This document shows, in pieces, positions 16,722 through 25,978 of a DNA stretch of 64,000 nucleotides. The notes beneath the pieces were generated by a model. It was not told the origin of the DNA. It made no database searches and saw only the letters and a list, made by a program, of their open reading frames with translations. The DNA is from Aestuariibaculum sp. M13 (GTDB lineage: Bacteria; Bacteroidota; Bacteroidia; Flavobacteriales; Flavobacteriaceae). Location: positions 186,001-250,000 of the forward strand of contig NZ_JANIAC010000004.1 in assembly GCF_024723255.1 (NCBI RefSeq), read 5' to 3'. Made by a program: the position numbers and the translations under genes. The first letter of the stretch is position 1, and every line of letters begins with the position of its first letter.

Positions 16722-18164
16722 ATGAAGAATAGTATAAAAAACAATATAATTAAGATAATAGGTGTGGTATTTATTGGGATTACTTCAAGTTCTTGTAGTG
16801 ATTATTTAGATGTTACACCAGAGGATAAAATATTAGAATCACAATTGTATGCAACCGAAGGTGGAATACAAAATCAATTAAACGGAGTTTATCATAGAAT
16901 AACTTCGGAACCACTTTATGGAGGGAGGTTAACTATGGGAGTCATGGAACTTTTAGCTCAGAGGTATACTATTGCAAGATCAGATTCCGACTATGCTCCT
17001 TTCGTAGGATATAATTATTCTAATGAAGATTTAAGAAGTAGTTTTGATGGTATTTGGACAAATGCATATGTGTCGATTTTAAATCTTAATGATTTAATTA
17101 CGAATGTCGACAAATATGGTGTTCTTAATCCAGAAAAATCTAACATTATTAAAGGTGAGGCCTATGGGTTGCGTGCTATGTTACACTTTGATTTGTTACG
17201 AATTTTTGGCCCTATTTATAGTGAAAACCCGGAATCTAGTGCAATTCCATACTATTCTGAAGCAAAAGCAGAGAATGGAGAAATATTATCGGCTAAAGCA
17301 GTTATGGAATTAGTTCTGAAAGATTTGGATATGGCAGAAAGTTTACTTGAAAATGATCCTATACTTGGAAATTCAAGTATAACAGACGGTTACTATTTAA
17401 ATAATAGAAAATTACATCTAAATTATTTTGGAGTAAAGGCTTTACAAGCAAGAGTTAATTTATATGCAGGGAATATTGAAACAGCCAAAACCGCTGCCAA
17501 ATTTGTAATAGATGAGGCATCATCAATTTACCCTTGGACATCGCCTTCAGCTATTACCTCTGCTGGAGGAAATCCGGATCGTTCATTTTCACCAGAGGTG
17601 ATTTTTGGACCTCAAAATGTAAATCTATACAACCGATATGATAATATGTTTTCAGGTGAACTTAGAGCGAACGATGTTTTGTATTACAACGAATCACGAT
17701 TAGATCAAATGTTCGAATCGAATGAAAGTGATTATAGATATAATTACATTTGGATTAAACCTACGGAAGGTGGAGAAATTACCTTTCGTACATTTCACAA
17801 ATTTGCCGATGTTGCAGAGCCAGATATGCCTTTTAGGTATATGCAACCATTAATTCGAAAAACAGAGATGTATTATATTTTAGCTGAAGCAGAAACGGAT
17901 GAAATTACTGCTTTAGAATATCTTAATACGGTAAGATATAATCGAGGATTGGTAAATGCAGAATCAGGAGTGGATATTCAAGCTGAAATTGAAAAGGAAT
18001 ATATGAGAGAGTTTTTTGGTGAGGGACAACTTTTCTTTTATTACAAAAGGAGAAACATAGAGAAAATTCCAAATGCTAAATCTACATCATCTAGGTCTTT
18101 TATAACTATGAGTCCTGAAAAGTATGTTCTTCCATTGCCAGATTCAGAATTAAAATATCAGTAA
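16722..18164 (+). CDS. SusD/RagB lipoprotein, operon A
   Basis: About 480 residues. The signal peptide ends in a lipobox (TSSSC-SDYLDVTPEDK), and the mature start is typical of SusD. An ATG at 16713 is also possible and adds three residues. The helical TPR-like core (GEAYGLRAMLHFDLLRIFGP) and the C-terminal SusD segment (REFFGEGQLFFYYKR, ending YVLPLPDSEL) are both clear. SusD proteins form the surface lid of SusC and bind the substrate. The gene lies 5-14 bp after susC. Confidence 0.93.
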   Translation: MKNSIKNNIIKIIGVVFIGITSSSCSDYLDVTPEDKILESQLYATEGGIQNQLNGVYHRITSEPLYGGRLTMGVMELLAQRYTIARSDSDYAPFVGYNYSNEDLRSSFDGIWTNAYVSILNLNDLITNVDKYGVLNPEKSNIIKGEAYGLRAMLHFDLLRIFGPIYSENPESSAIPYYSEAKAENGEILSAKAVMELVLKDLDMAESLLENDPILGNSSITDGYYLNNRKLHLNYFGVKALQARVNLYAGNIETAKTAAKFVIDEASSIYPWTSPSAITSAGGNPDRSFSPEVIFGPQNVNLYNRYDNMFSGELRANDVLYYNESRLDQMFESNESDYRYNYIWIKPTEGGEITFRTFHKFADVAEPDMPFRYMQPLIRKTEMYYILAEAETDEITALEYLNTVRYNRGLVNAESGVDIQAEIEKEYMREFFGEGQLFFYYKRRNIEKIPNAKSTSSRSFITMSPEKYVLPLPDSELKYQ

Positions 18165-18181
18165 ACAATTAAAAGTAAATT

Positions 18182-18955
18182 ATGAAAAAAATAATTTTAT
18201 ATATAACGTTTCTATGTATTGGTCTTGTTATGCTGTCTTGTGAAGAAGATAAGTTACCAACGTATAGTGCTAAAGACAGTATTTATTATACATGGCCTCT
18301 AGAAGGTTATACAACTGATGTGTATCTATCTTACACAGACAGTTTAGGGAGTACTTTTGCTTTTCAGCCAGATGAAGTAAAAGAATTGGTTTTCGATTTA
18401 AAAGTTTCTGTTCAAGGTCATGTGACTGATTATGATCGTGAAGTAAAGGTAAAAGTTTCCGAGGCAAGTACGGCTATTGAAGGTGTTCACTATAGTTTAC
18501 CTGAAAAAATTGTTTTTGGAGCTAATAAAAAGTCAGATTTTATCCCTGTTACTTTTTATAAAACAGATGATATGAAGGATAATTCCTATAACCTTATTTT
18601 AGAGTTACAAGAAAGTAAAGATTTTGCAGTTGATATGAAGGACAAAGTAGTAGATGAATTAACTCAAGAAACGTTAAGCTTTTCTGTTTTTCAGCTAACA
18701 ATCAATAATATTATTAGAGAACCAAGTTTTTGGAACTGGTATTGGCTTGGAGATTTTTCAGAAAGGAAAATGTTACTTATGAGTGAGGTTCTTGATATAC
18801 CTTTAGATTATTACGATGTGACTGATGATTATGCTGAAATGAAGTATCATGCAGTTTACATGCAACGTTACCTAAATGAAAAGGAAAAGGCAGGAGAAAC
18901 CATTTATGAAGAAGACGGAAATGCAATGGTAATGGGGAGTAATGCTCAAAACTAA
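18182..18955 (+). CDS. DUF4843-like surface lipoprotein, operon A
   Basis: A 257-residue lipoprotein (signal ending VMLSC-EEDK). It has a beta-rich N-terminal half (about 30-170, with EVKVKVSEASTAIEGVHY, a pattern seen in Calx-beta-like/DUF4843 domains) and an aromatic C-terminal half (SFWNWYWLGDFSERK). Its paralogue is at 38625-39347 in the same place of operon B. In the four-subunit Bacteroides thetaiotaomicron SusCD complex BT2261-2264 (from memory), two extra lipoproteins accompany SusC and SusD and peptide was bound. This gene and the next may encode equivalents; that is inference. Confidence 0.75.
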   Translation: MKKIILYITFLCIGLVMLSCEEDKLPTYSAKDSIYYTWPLEGYTTDVYLSYTDSLGSTFAFQPDEVKELVFDLKVSVQGHVTDYDREVKVKVSEASTAIEGVHYSLPEKIVFGANKKSDFIPVTFYKTDDMKDNSYNLILELQESKDFAVDMKDKVVDELTQETLSFSVFQLTINNIIREPSFWNWYWLGDFSERKMLLMSEVLDIPLDYYDVTDDYAEMKYHAVYMQRYLNEKEKAGETIYEEDGNAMVMGSNAQN

Positions 18956-18969
18956 TTAAAACTATAGTT

Positions 18970-20445
18970 ATGATAAAAAATATAAAATATCCATTTATAA
19001 TAATTTTCTGCGCTTTGTTATTTAACTCATGTGCAGAAGATTTAGGAAATTATGATTACAAAGAGATTAATGAAGTGCTTTTTAGTGCAGTAGAATCACA
19101 TTACAATGTATTGTTAGGAGAACCTTTAGAAATTAAGCCAGAACTTAACTTTACCCTTGACCAAAAAGGTGATGAAAATGATTATGAATACGAATGGTAT
19201 GCACAAGGTCCCGGTGATGATATTATATTGGGTACAGAAAAGAATTTAGTTATTGAAGCAGTACAGCTAATTCCAGGAGAATATAATGTGCGTTATCGTG
19301 TAACTGATAAAGATACAGGAGTACAATGGAATACACAGTTTTATTTAGATGTAAAAAGTGCCATTTATGAAGGATGGATGGTACTGTGTGACGATAATGG
19401 TACGGCACGTTTAGATATGTTGTCTTTAATAGATGATGAATATAGAACGATTAATGATGTATTGGATTTTTCCGGTTCATCACTAAAATTAGAAGGCGCT
19501 CCTAAATTTGTTTATTGTTATTCACATAGGAATTTTTATGGAATTTATGTGACATCAGAAGATACGGGAACAACAAGGATTCATCCTGATACTTTTGATT
19601 GGAAACCAGAATATTACTTATCTTATGAAATGATGACATTAGATACGCCATTAGATTACGGAGTTGATTTTATGAATATTGCTTCGTTCCAGAATAGAGC
19701 GTGTTTTATTTATAAGGATGGCGATATTTTTCAGTATAACTCTACTTATTTTGATTATGGAATACCTAATAACACAGTACTTAGTGAAGCTAAGAACTTT
19801 AAAGCAGCTCCGTTTATAGCAGAATGTTTCTTATTCTGTAGTATAATTTATGATGCAGATAACCAAAGGTTTTTGAAAATAGGTTATAATCAACAAAGTT
19901 GCTATACTTTGCCTGAAGGAAATTTATTTGATTATAATACAGGTAAAGATATGGTTTACATGACTTATACTTATTATAATGGAGGAGAGGTACACTCTCT
20001 TTTAAAAGACCCAAATAATTCTAAATTATACTTAGCTAGAATGGGAGTTTCAATATCCGGTACTGTAACACAACGGTATTATGAAGAAATACCAGAAGAT
20101 ATAGCGGCAGTTATGCTACAATCTAAAGATTTTGCCATAAGCCCAAATTTTGGATATTTATTTTATAATGACGGCAGTAAGGTGTATGAGTATGATTTTA
20201 ATTTAAAACAATCGAAAGTAGTTTTAGATAAAGGGGCTGAGCAAATTACCTTAATGAAATTTGAAAACAAGAATAATATACCTAGTAGTATGGTAAAACA
20301 GTTGCATGTATTTACCTATAATGAAAGTACTCAGAATGGTGCTTTAGAATTGTATACAGTTCCTCCGGTAAACGGGATGCTAGATTTAGAACAGCGATTT
20401 GAAGGCTTAGGAAAAGTCGTGAGTTCATCATACCGTAGACGTTAA
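18970..20445 (+). CDS. PKD-like family lipoprotein, operon A
   Basis: A 491-residue lipoprotein (signal ending FNSC-AEDLGNYDYKEINEV). The N-terminal Ig/PKD-like region (about 40-125, EYEWYAQG, GEYNVRYRVTDKDTG) is followed by a larger beta-rich, possibly propeller-like part. Its paralogue in operon B is at 39373-40881. It starts 14 bp after the DUF4843-like gene, so SusC, SusD and both lipoproteins form one transcription unit. It is probably a surface component of the SusCD complex; ligand unknown. Confidence 0.78.
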   Translation: MIKNIKYPFIIIFCALLFNSCAEDLGNYDYKEINEVLFSAVESHYNVLLGEPLEIKPELNFTLDQKGDENDYEYEWYAQGPGDDIILGTEKNLVIEAVQLIPGEYNVRYRVTDKDTGVQWNTQFYLDVKSAIYEGWMVLCDDNGTARLDMLSLIDDEYRTINDVLDFSGSSLKLEGAPKFVYCYSHRNFYGIYVTSEDTGTTRIHPDTFDWKPEYYLSYEMMTLDTPLDYGVDFMNIASFQNRACFIYKDGDIFQYNSTYFDYGIPNNTVLSEAKNFKAAPFIAECFLFCSIIYDADNQRFLKIGYNQQSCYTLPEGNLFDYNTGKDMVYMTYTYYNGGEVHSLLKDPNNSKLYLARMGVSISGTVTQRYYEEIPEDIAAVMLQSKDFAISPNFGYLFYNDGSKVYEYDFNLKQSKVVLDKGAEQITLMKFENKNNIPSSMVKQLHVFTYNESTQNGALELYTVPPVNGMLDLEQRFEGLGKVVSSSYRRR

Positions 20446-20456
20446 AAGTTATATTT

Positions 20457-20500
20457 AGAAGAAAGGAGAAGCTATCCTTCTCTTTTCTTCTTTCCTTTTT
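20457..20500 (+). terminator. Stem-loop/terminator after the PKD-like gene, operon A
   Basis: AGAAGAAAGGAGAAG and its near-complement (one G-T pair) form a 15-bp stem with a 5-nt loop, followed by a pyrimidine/T-rich run. It separates the transport genes from the thioredoxin-fold genes, though read-through is possible. The rest of the 227-bp gap shows no gene. Confidence 0.65.
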
Positions 20501-20672
20501 AAAAATATATTAATCTCTAAATTTATAGGTTCAATTTTTAAGCGCTTTAAACAAAGCGTAAAAGAGGTCTACACTCTTAAGTGAACCGCTAATTTATCTT
20601 TTAGAGAGTTAGTGTATGTAAGGCCGAAATTTCTTTAACCAAATTAAATACAAATCATTCAAACTATTAATA

Positions 20673-22076
20673 ATGAAAAAGCAAATTATTTTTGTAATAG
20701 CTTGTACTATGTCAATTTTAAATGTGTTGCATGCTAGATCTAAAATGAACATGGCAACTATAGTAGGGCACTTAAATTTCCAATCAGTAACTAATCAAGT
20801 GACTTTGCTCCATGTTGTAAAAGGGCAATTAGTAGAACATACTACAACGCAGGTTAATTCAGAAGGTAACTTTGGCTTTAATTTACCTATTATAGATCCT
20901 GGATTTTATTATGTTGATTATGGACAATTTAACAGGAAATTACGAGGACAAAATATTCGTCTTTATATACAGCCAGGCTTAGAAATTAATATTGATATTA
21001 GTGAGAATAGTTATAAGTTAAAAGGTAAGAAAAATGGTTATAATGATTTGGTACAAAAGGCTAATGAAATTAATAATCAATTTAGGACTTTTAACCGAGT
21101 AGGTGCTTATCAAACATATAAGGATTTTTTTCCTTTTATTCAAAATAAAGGTTATCAGATGGTTGAGGATTTGAAAAGAGCCGTTCATACTAACGACGAG
21201 AAGTTTAATAAGCTTTTAAAGTTGGCTATTCAAGCAGATTTTGAAACAGAGGCTTTTTTCTTTTTTCGCTTACCAAGGGTTGCTCATCCCGAAAAAAACA
21301 ATCGTCCAAAGGTTTATGCAGATTTTTATACTGAAGGTATCAAATTTTCAGATCCAAATATTTTAAAATTAGATAACGGTAAAAAATGGATGCTTAGTTA
21401 TTTCTATTATCACAGGCGTCAATCTTCAAAAAAAATATCAAAACTAGAAGTAATTAGTCAAGAGATGGCCCATATTTCTGAATCTAACCTTAAAGAATTA
21501 TACATACTTGAAACACTTAAAGAATTGAAGCTAAAACCTGAAGAATATAAAGTTGTTATTCGTCCTTTGTATCAATATCTGACATCCGAAGAAAGTAAAA
21601 ACTATACTTTAGAATGTGAAAAAAAAATGCACTCTGAAGAAGGTCAACCGGGAGTTGAATTTACTTACGAAGATGTTTTCGGTAAACCAGTGTCTTTTTC
21701 TGATTTCAAAGGTAAATATATGTATGTAGATGTTTGGGCGACTTGGTGTGGACCATGTAAAGCGGAAATTCCACATCTTAAAAAATTAGAAAAAGATTAT
21801 GCAGGTGAAGATATTGTTTTTATGAGCGTGTCGTTAGATAAGTTAAAAGATAAACAAAAATGGAAGGATTTTGTTCAAAGTGAGAATCTTGGAGGGATTC
21901 AGTTAATGGCTGATAAAGATTTTAGTTCCCGTATTGCAAAAAATTATGAAATAAATGCAATTCCTCGTTTTTTAATGTTTGATAAAGAGGGGAAAATTAT
22001 ATCGACAAATGCCTTAAGGCCTTCTGATAAATTATTAAAAGACCAACTTAATACACTACTTGAACTTCAAAAATAA
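20673..22076 (+). CDS. TlpA-like thiol-disulfide protein with DUF4369-like N-terminus
   Basis: A 467-residue exported protein with a signal peptide of about 22 residues and no lipobox. The N-terminal domain (about 28-130) is beta-rich and resembles DUF4369, the middle is helical, and residues 330-467 form a thioredoxin/AhpC-TSA domain with the active site W-CGPC-K (C359, C362). Such periplasmic proteins reduce or rearrange disulfides. As part of a SusCD operon it may act on imported cysteine-containing material or on the operon's own proteins; this is inference. The two genes downstream encode further thioredoxin-domain proteins. Confidence 0.85.
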   Translation: MKKQIIFVIACTMSILNVLHARSKMNMATIVGHLNFQSVTNQVTLLHVVKGQLVEHTTTQVNSEGNFGFNLPIIDPGFYYVDYGQFNRKLRGQNIRLYIQPGLEINIDISENSYKLKGKKNGYNDLVQKANEINNQFRTFNRVGAYQTYKDFFPFIQNKGYQMVEDLKRAVHTNDEKFNKLLKLAIQADFETEAFFFFRLPRVAHPEKNNRPKVYADFYTEGIKFSDPNILKLDNGKKWMLSYFYYHRRQSSKKISKLEVISQEMAHISESNLKELYILETLKELKLKPEEYKVVIRPLYQYLTSEESKNYTLECEKKMHSEEGQPGVEFTYEDVFGKPVSFSDFKGKYMYVDVWATWCGPCKAEIPHLKKLEKDYAGEDIVFMSVSLDKLKDKQKWKDFVQSENLGGIQLMADKDFSSRIAKNYEINAIPRFLMFDKEGKIISTNALRPSDKLLKDQLNTLLELQK

Positions 22077-22083
22077 ATTAGTT

Positions 22084-23481
22084 ATGAAAAAAATATATTT
22101 GGTTTTATGCTTGTCTTCAATATTATCTGTAGGATGTTCTTCATCAAAAAAAGCTAGTAAAATTACTCAAGAGCAACTTAATCAAATGGATTCAGTTGCT
22201 ATTACTAAAACAATTAAAAAGCTCTTAAAAAGTGAAAATGAAGAAGATTTTAGAACGGTAGTTAAGTATTATAATTCTAAAAAGGACGTAAAAAAAATTA
22301 ACGAAGTAGCTAAAAAGGCCCGTGAAAAGTTCCCATTCGGTTATCATGCAGTAAGCAGGCAATCCGGTATTATGGATCGTGAAAAGGATCCTGAATTAAA
22401 AGCTAAAGCTTTTGATGAGTTAAGAAAGAATTTTTCACATCATAAGTTAGAAATGGCTTATTATACGATGGTGCTTTTCCAGCTGGAACATGGAGAGTAT
22501 AATCAAGCCATTGCTTATCAACAGGAAATGAAAAATACGAGTCGTTTTCGCTATTATTTATTAAATATTATAGTTCAACATGCGGATAAATCAGGTGTTG
22601 AAATTGATAAAGTTAAACTGTTTAAAACCAATTTGGAAGCTTTTCAAGCCATTAAAGAAAATACAAATGATGATGAAAAAACACTAAGAACATTGAGGTA
22701 TGGATTAGCAGAAGCTTATTGTGACAAAGGTAAGGTTAATGAAGCCTTGGAAGTTATGTCAGATATTAGTAAGACGAATAAAAAAATAAGTTTGAAAGAT
22801 GCTCTCATCCTATCTAAATGTGGTGATTATGAAGAGGTTATTCCTGTTTTTGAAAATGCAATAATAGACGGTCGATTAAATGAGGAGACAAAATATTATC
22901 TAGAAAGAGCCTATAAAGCAGAGGGAGGAGTAGATTTCAATCTTTATTTTGAAGAGTTAATTAATAAAATGAATGATGGTATTTCAAAACACGTTAGCGA
23001 GATAATGATTAATGATCCATCTCCAAACTTTGTGATTAAGGATATTGATGGAAACGAGGTTACAAATGAAGATTTTAAAGGAAAAATTCTAGTAATAGAT
23101 TTTTGGGCGACTTGGTGTGGACCCTGTAAACAATCTTTTCCAGGCATGAAAGCTGCTGCAAATAAGTATAAAAATGATAAAGATGTGAAATTTTTATTTG
23201 TTCATACATTCGAAAAACAAACCGATCCATTAACACTTGCTAAAAATTACTTAAGTGAAAATAATTATGACTTTGATTTATACATGGATTATAGAAATAA
23301 AGAAACTAGGACTAATCAAGCAGCAACAGCTTTTGGGATAACCGGTATTCCAACTAAAGTTGTTATTGACGATAAAGGGAATTTAAGATTTAAAGTAGTT
23401 GGTTTTAATAGCGATAAAAATATCATGGTTGCCGAACTATCAGCGATGATAGATATGATTAAAAAAGAAGATTTACAATAA
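22084..23481 (+). CDS. TPR-thioredoxin lipoprotein, copy 1
   Basis: The ATG at 22084 gives 465 residues starting with a lipoprotein signal (LSVGC-SSSKKASK). A TTG 24 bp upstream would overlap the previous gene and disturb the signal. Residues about 40-290 are helical and repeat-like (TPR type), and the last 145 residues are a thioredoxin domain with CGPC (C345, C348). It is a tandem paralogue of the next gene; the thioredoxin domains are nearly identical while the helical parts have diverged. Probably anchored in the membrane, facing the periplasm. Confidence 0.85.
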   Translation: MKKIYLVLCLSSILSVGCSSSKKASKITQEQLNQMDSVAITKTIKKLLKSENEEDFRTVVKYYNSKKDVKKINEVAKKAREKFPFGYHAVSRQSGIMDREKDPELKAKAFDELRKNFSHHKLEMAYYTMVLFQLEHGEYNQAIAYQQEMKNTSRFRYYLLNIIVQHADKSGVEIDKVKLFKTNLEAFQAIKENTNDDEKTLRTLRYGLAEAYCDKGKVNEALEVMSDISKTNKKISLKDALILSKCGDYEEVIPVFENAIIDGRLNEETKYYLERAYKAEGGVDFNLYFEELINKMNDGISKHVSEIMINDPSPNFVIKDIDGNEVTNEDFKGKILVIDFWATWCGPCKQSFPGMKAAANKYKNDKDVKFLFVHTFEKQTDPLTLAKNYLSENNYDFDLYMDYRNKETRTNQAATAFGITGIPTKVVIDDKGNLRFKVVGFNSDKNIMVAELSAMIDMIKKEDLQ

Positions 23482-23520
23482 TAAAAAGTAATAAAAAAGT
23501 AATAATTAAATAAAACGGCT

Positions 23521-24945
23521 ATGAAAAAAACATATATGGCACTTGGCTTTTCGGCAATTCTACTAGTGGGATGTGGATCAGCTAATAAGGCTTCTAATAT
23601 TACTCAGGAGCAATTGAATCAAATGGATTCATCAGGAGCTAGTAAAATAATTAAGAAGCTTTTAAAGAGTAAAGTCGAGGAGGACTACAAAAAAGTGGTT
23701 AATTATTATAACGCTCAAAAAAATAAAGAAAAGTCAAAAGAGATTGTTGATTTGGCAGCCGAGGAATTTCCATATGGATTTTATGCAGCTAGAGTTAAGA
23801 CATCTGAGATTTTAAGGGAAGAAGATCCGGTAGATAAAATTAAACTTTTTGAAGAAGCTAAAATGGGTTTTCAATCCCAAAATTTTGAAGGAGCTTATTA
23901 TACAATGATTAAGTTTCAGTTGGATAGAGGTAATTACAAAGAAGCAGTTGTTTATCAACAAGAAATGGATGAAAGAAGTCAAATGAGATTTTTGGCTTTA
24001 GATTTAATATCTAGAGAGGTAAATAAATCTGAAAAGAACTTTGGTTTGGTTGATTTGTTAGAATCAGAATTGTCAAAATTTGAAGCAAACAAAGGTAAGT
24101 CAGATAATCAATTATGGCTAAAAGATAGTCAATTGTTAAAAACTCTTAAGTTCAGTTATGCAGAGGCTCTTTATAAAGAAGGAAAACTTGATGAGGCGAT
24201 TAAAGTCATTCAGGTATTAAGAAATACTTCAGAGAATAAAGGGAAATTAAGTTTAAAATATGCTACGATGTTGGCTAAATGCGGAAGCTATGAGGAGGCG
24301 TTGCCTGCACTAGAAAATGCGGTAATTGAAGGTAAAGCAACCGAAGAGACAAAAACATACTTGAAAACAGCGTATACAGAATTAGGTAACACCGATTACG
24401 ACACTTATTTAGACGGATTAATGAATAAAATGAATGATGAAATTCTTAATCATTTAGCAGAAATCATGATTAATGAGCCTTCACCAAATTTTACATTAAA
24501 AGATATAAATGGTAAGGATGTAACCAATGAAGATTTAAAAGGAAAAACTTTAGTTGTTGATTTTTGGGCAACCTGGTGTGGGCCTTGTAAAGCATCATTT
24601 CCAGGTATGAAAGCAGCAGCTAATAAATATAAAAACGATGAAGATGTCATGTTTTTATTTGTACATACTTTCGAGAAAGATAAAGATCCGCTAACCTTGG
24701 CTAAAAATTATTTAAGTGAGAATAATTATGATTTCGATTTATATATGGATTATAGAAATGCAGAAACAAGAACCAATCAGGCAGCATCAGCTTTTGGTGT
24801 AACGGGTATACCAACAAAGGTTGTTATTGATCCTAAAGGGAATTTGAGATTTAAAGTTGTTGGTTTTAAAGGTGGAATTGACGGTATGGTTGCAGAGTTA
24901 TCGGCAATGATAGAAATGGCTCAAGGTAAAGATTTAAAATCGTAG
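23521..24945 (+). CDS. TPR-thioredoxin lipoprotein, copy 2
   Basis: A 474-residue lipoprotein (LLVGC-GSANKAS) with the same plan as its upstream neighbour: a helical TPR-like region (about 40-300) and a C-terminal thioredoxin domain with CGPC (C353, C356) and the cis-proline segment TGIPTK. Strings such as FPGMKAAANKYKND and LAKNYLSENNYDFDLYMDYR are shared with copy 1. It arose by tandem duplication and is the last gene of operon A; a terminator follows. Confidence 0.85.
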   Translation: MKKTYMALGFSAILLVGCGSANKASNITQEQLNQMDSSGASKIIKKLLKSKVEEDYKKVVNYYNAQKNKEKSKEIVDLAAEEFPYGFYAARVKTSEILREEDPVDKIKLFEEAKMGFQSQNFEGAYYTMIKFQLDRGNYKEAVVYQQEMDERSQMRFLALDLISREVNKSEKNFGLVDLLESELSKFEANKGKSDNQLWLKDSQLLKTLKFSYAEALYKEGKLDEAIKVIQVLRNTSENKGKLSLKYATMLAKCGSYEEALPALENAVIEGKATEETKTYLKTAYTELGNTDYDTYLDGLMNKMNDEILNHLAEIMINEPSPNFTLKDINGKDVTNEDLKGKTLVVDFWATWCGPCKASFPGMKAAANKYKNDEDVMFLFVHTFEKDKDPLTLAKNYLSENNYDFDLYMDYRNAETRTNQAASAFGVTGIPTKVVIDPKGNLRFKVVGFKGGIDGMVAELSAMIEMAQGKDLKS

Positions 24946-24985
24946 AGTTTAAAGTTGATTAGGAAGCTAATCTAAGTGTAAGTCG

Positions 24986-25011
24986 AAAGCATCGCATTTG
25001 CGATGCTTTTT
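24986..25011 (+). terminator. Terminator of operon A
   Basis: AAAGCATCGCA/TGCGATGCTTT, an 11-bp stem with a very short loop followed by TTT. It lies 41 bp after the last stop codon of operon A. Confidence 0.8.
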
Positions 25012-25180
25012 AATTTTGAACTTCCTGTATTTGATTGGATATGAAGATGGGAGAAGATAATTTATGGTTATAATTATAGGAATTATGAGTGGATAGGACG
25101 GAGATCATGGATCATTAACGGCAGATATAATGCCCTCGTTTAATTATTGTTATAAAGTGTGGTTAAATAAATTGAATTAG

Positions 25181-25575
25181 TTAAAACAAGTAATTATTGA
25201 TTTTATTAGATATCTTTTTCAGTATCAACGGAAGAAATAATCTGTCATTTTCGAAACCTTTCCTAATTTTTTTATAGGCCACACTCATTTGATTTTCAAC
25301 TGTTTTTTCAGATATATTTAATTTTTCAGCTATCTCTTTATAGTTTAGTCCTCGTAGCTTGTTTAACTCTAAAATTTCTTTACACTTGGGAGGAAGAGTA
25401 TTCATTAATCTTCTGAGTTTCTGAATTTTTTTTCTTGGTATTCTTTGTTCTCCTTGATTAATTCTCGAAGGATGTTTTGACGTAATTCTTCAAAAAACAA
25501 ATCCTGATTTTTATTTTTTCTACAATGGTCAATAAATGTGTTATAAACCATTGAGTATAGATAGCTTTTAGGGTT
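25181..25575 (-). pseudogene. Truncated, frameshifted ECF sigma factor relic
   Basis: On the minus strand the 74-residue end (25181-25405) is a sigma region 4 (CKEILELNKLRGLNYKEIA) very close to sigma B at 31742-32329. Upstream, 25406-25575 encodes the matching preceding part (KSYLYSMVYNTFID, then QDLFFEELRQNILREL) in another frame. The frames join if one A is added to the run of eight at about 25430. Homology stops near 25575, so region 2 is missing. No fecR, susC or susD follows. It looks like the remains of a third regulated operon, removed by deletion or insertion. Confidence 0.85.
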
Positions 25576-25978
25576 ATGTGGATAGGGCGGTTATAGTATA
25601 CCACCCACAGCGGATAAAATTGAGCATAGCAATAATTAATAAGAATCCTTTTAATAGCTTAGACTGTAAAGAGTTTTTATGTGGCTCAAAAAATTCCGTT
25701 TTGAGTGGTTCAGTATTTCCGTTTTTTGCAACTCATCTTAAATTCTGTTATGCTTAATTTTTTCTGCCGCAGACGGTTTTATATTTCCGGTTTTTCAGTT
25801 GGAAAATATTTTTGAAATAAATTAAGGGTTTTCAATATCAGTTTTCGTCTCTAAAAAAGTAGTTCGTTTTGTTAAACAGCATAATTAATATTGTTTAATC
25901 AGTTGAACTTGATATAAACAAATGGCAAGAATATAGAACAGATAGAATTGGAGTTAGCAAAGAAAAATAAATAACTAT
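25576..25978 (+). other. Non-coding junction with possible IS remnant
   Basis: No gene is seen. It begins where the sigma relic loses homology. In the middle are two tandem 24-bp-spaced repeats of GTGGYTCA...TTCCGTTTT (25681-25727), and a related TTTCCGGTTTTT is near 25788. The last 180 bp are A+T-rich leader of the GH2 gene. Confidence 0.4.
25681..25727 (+). repeat. Two tandem repeats resembling an IS21-type end
   Basis: GTGGCTCA (25681) followed by ATTCCGTTTT, and 24 bp later GTGGTTCA (25705) followed by ATTTCCGTTTTTT. From memory, multiple GTGGnTCA/CCGTTTT repeats occur at the ends of some Bacteroidota IS21-family elements. No istA/istB gene is present, so this could be a solo end left after deletion. 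Confidence 0.35.
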
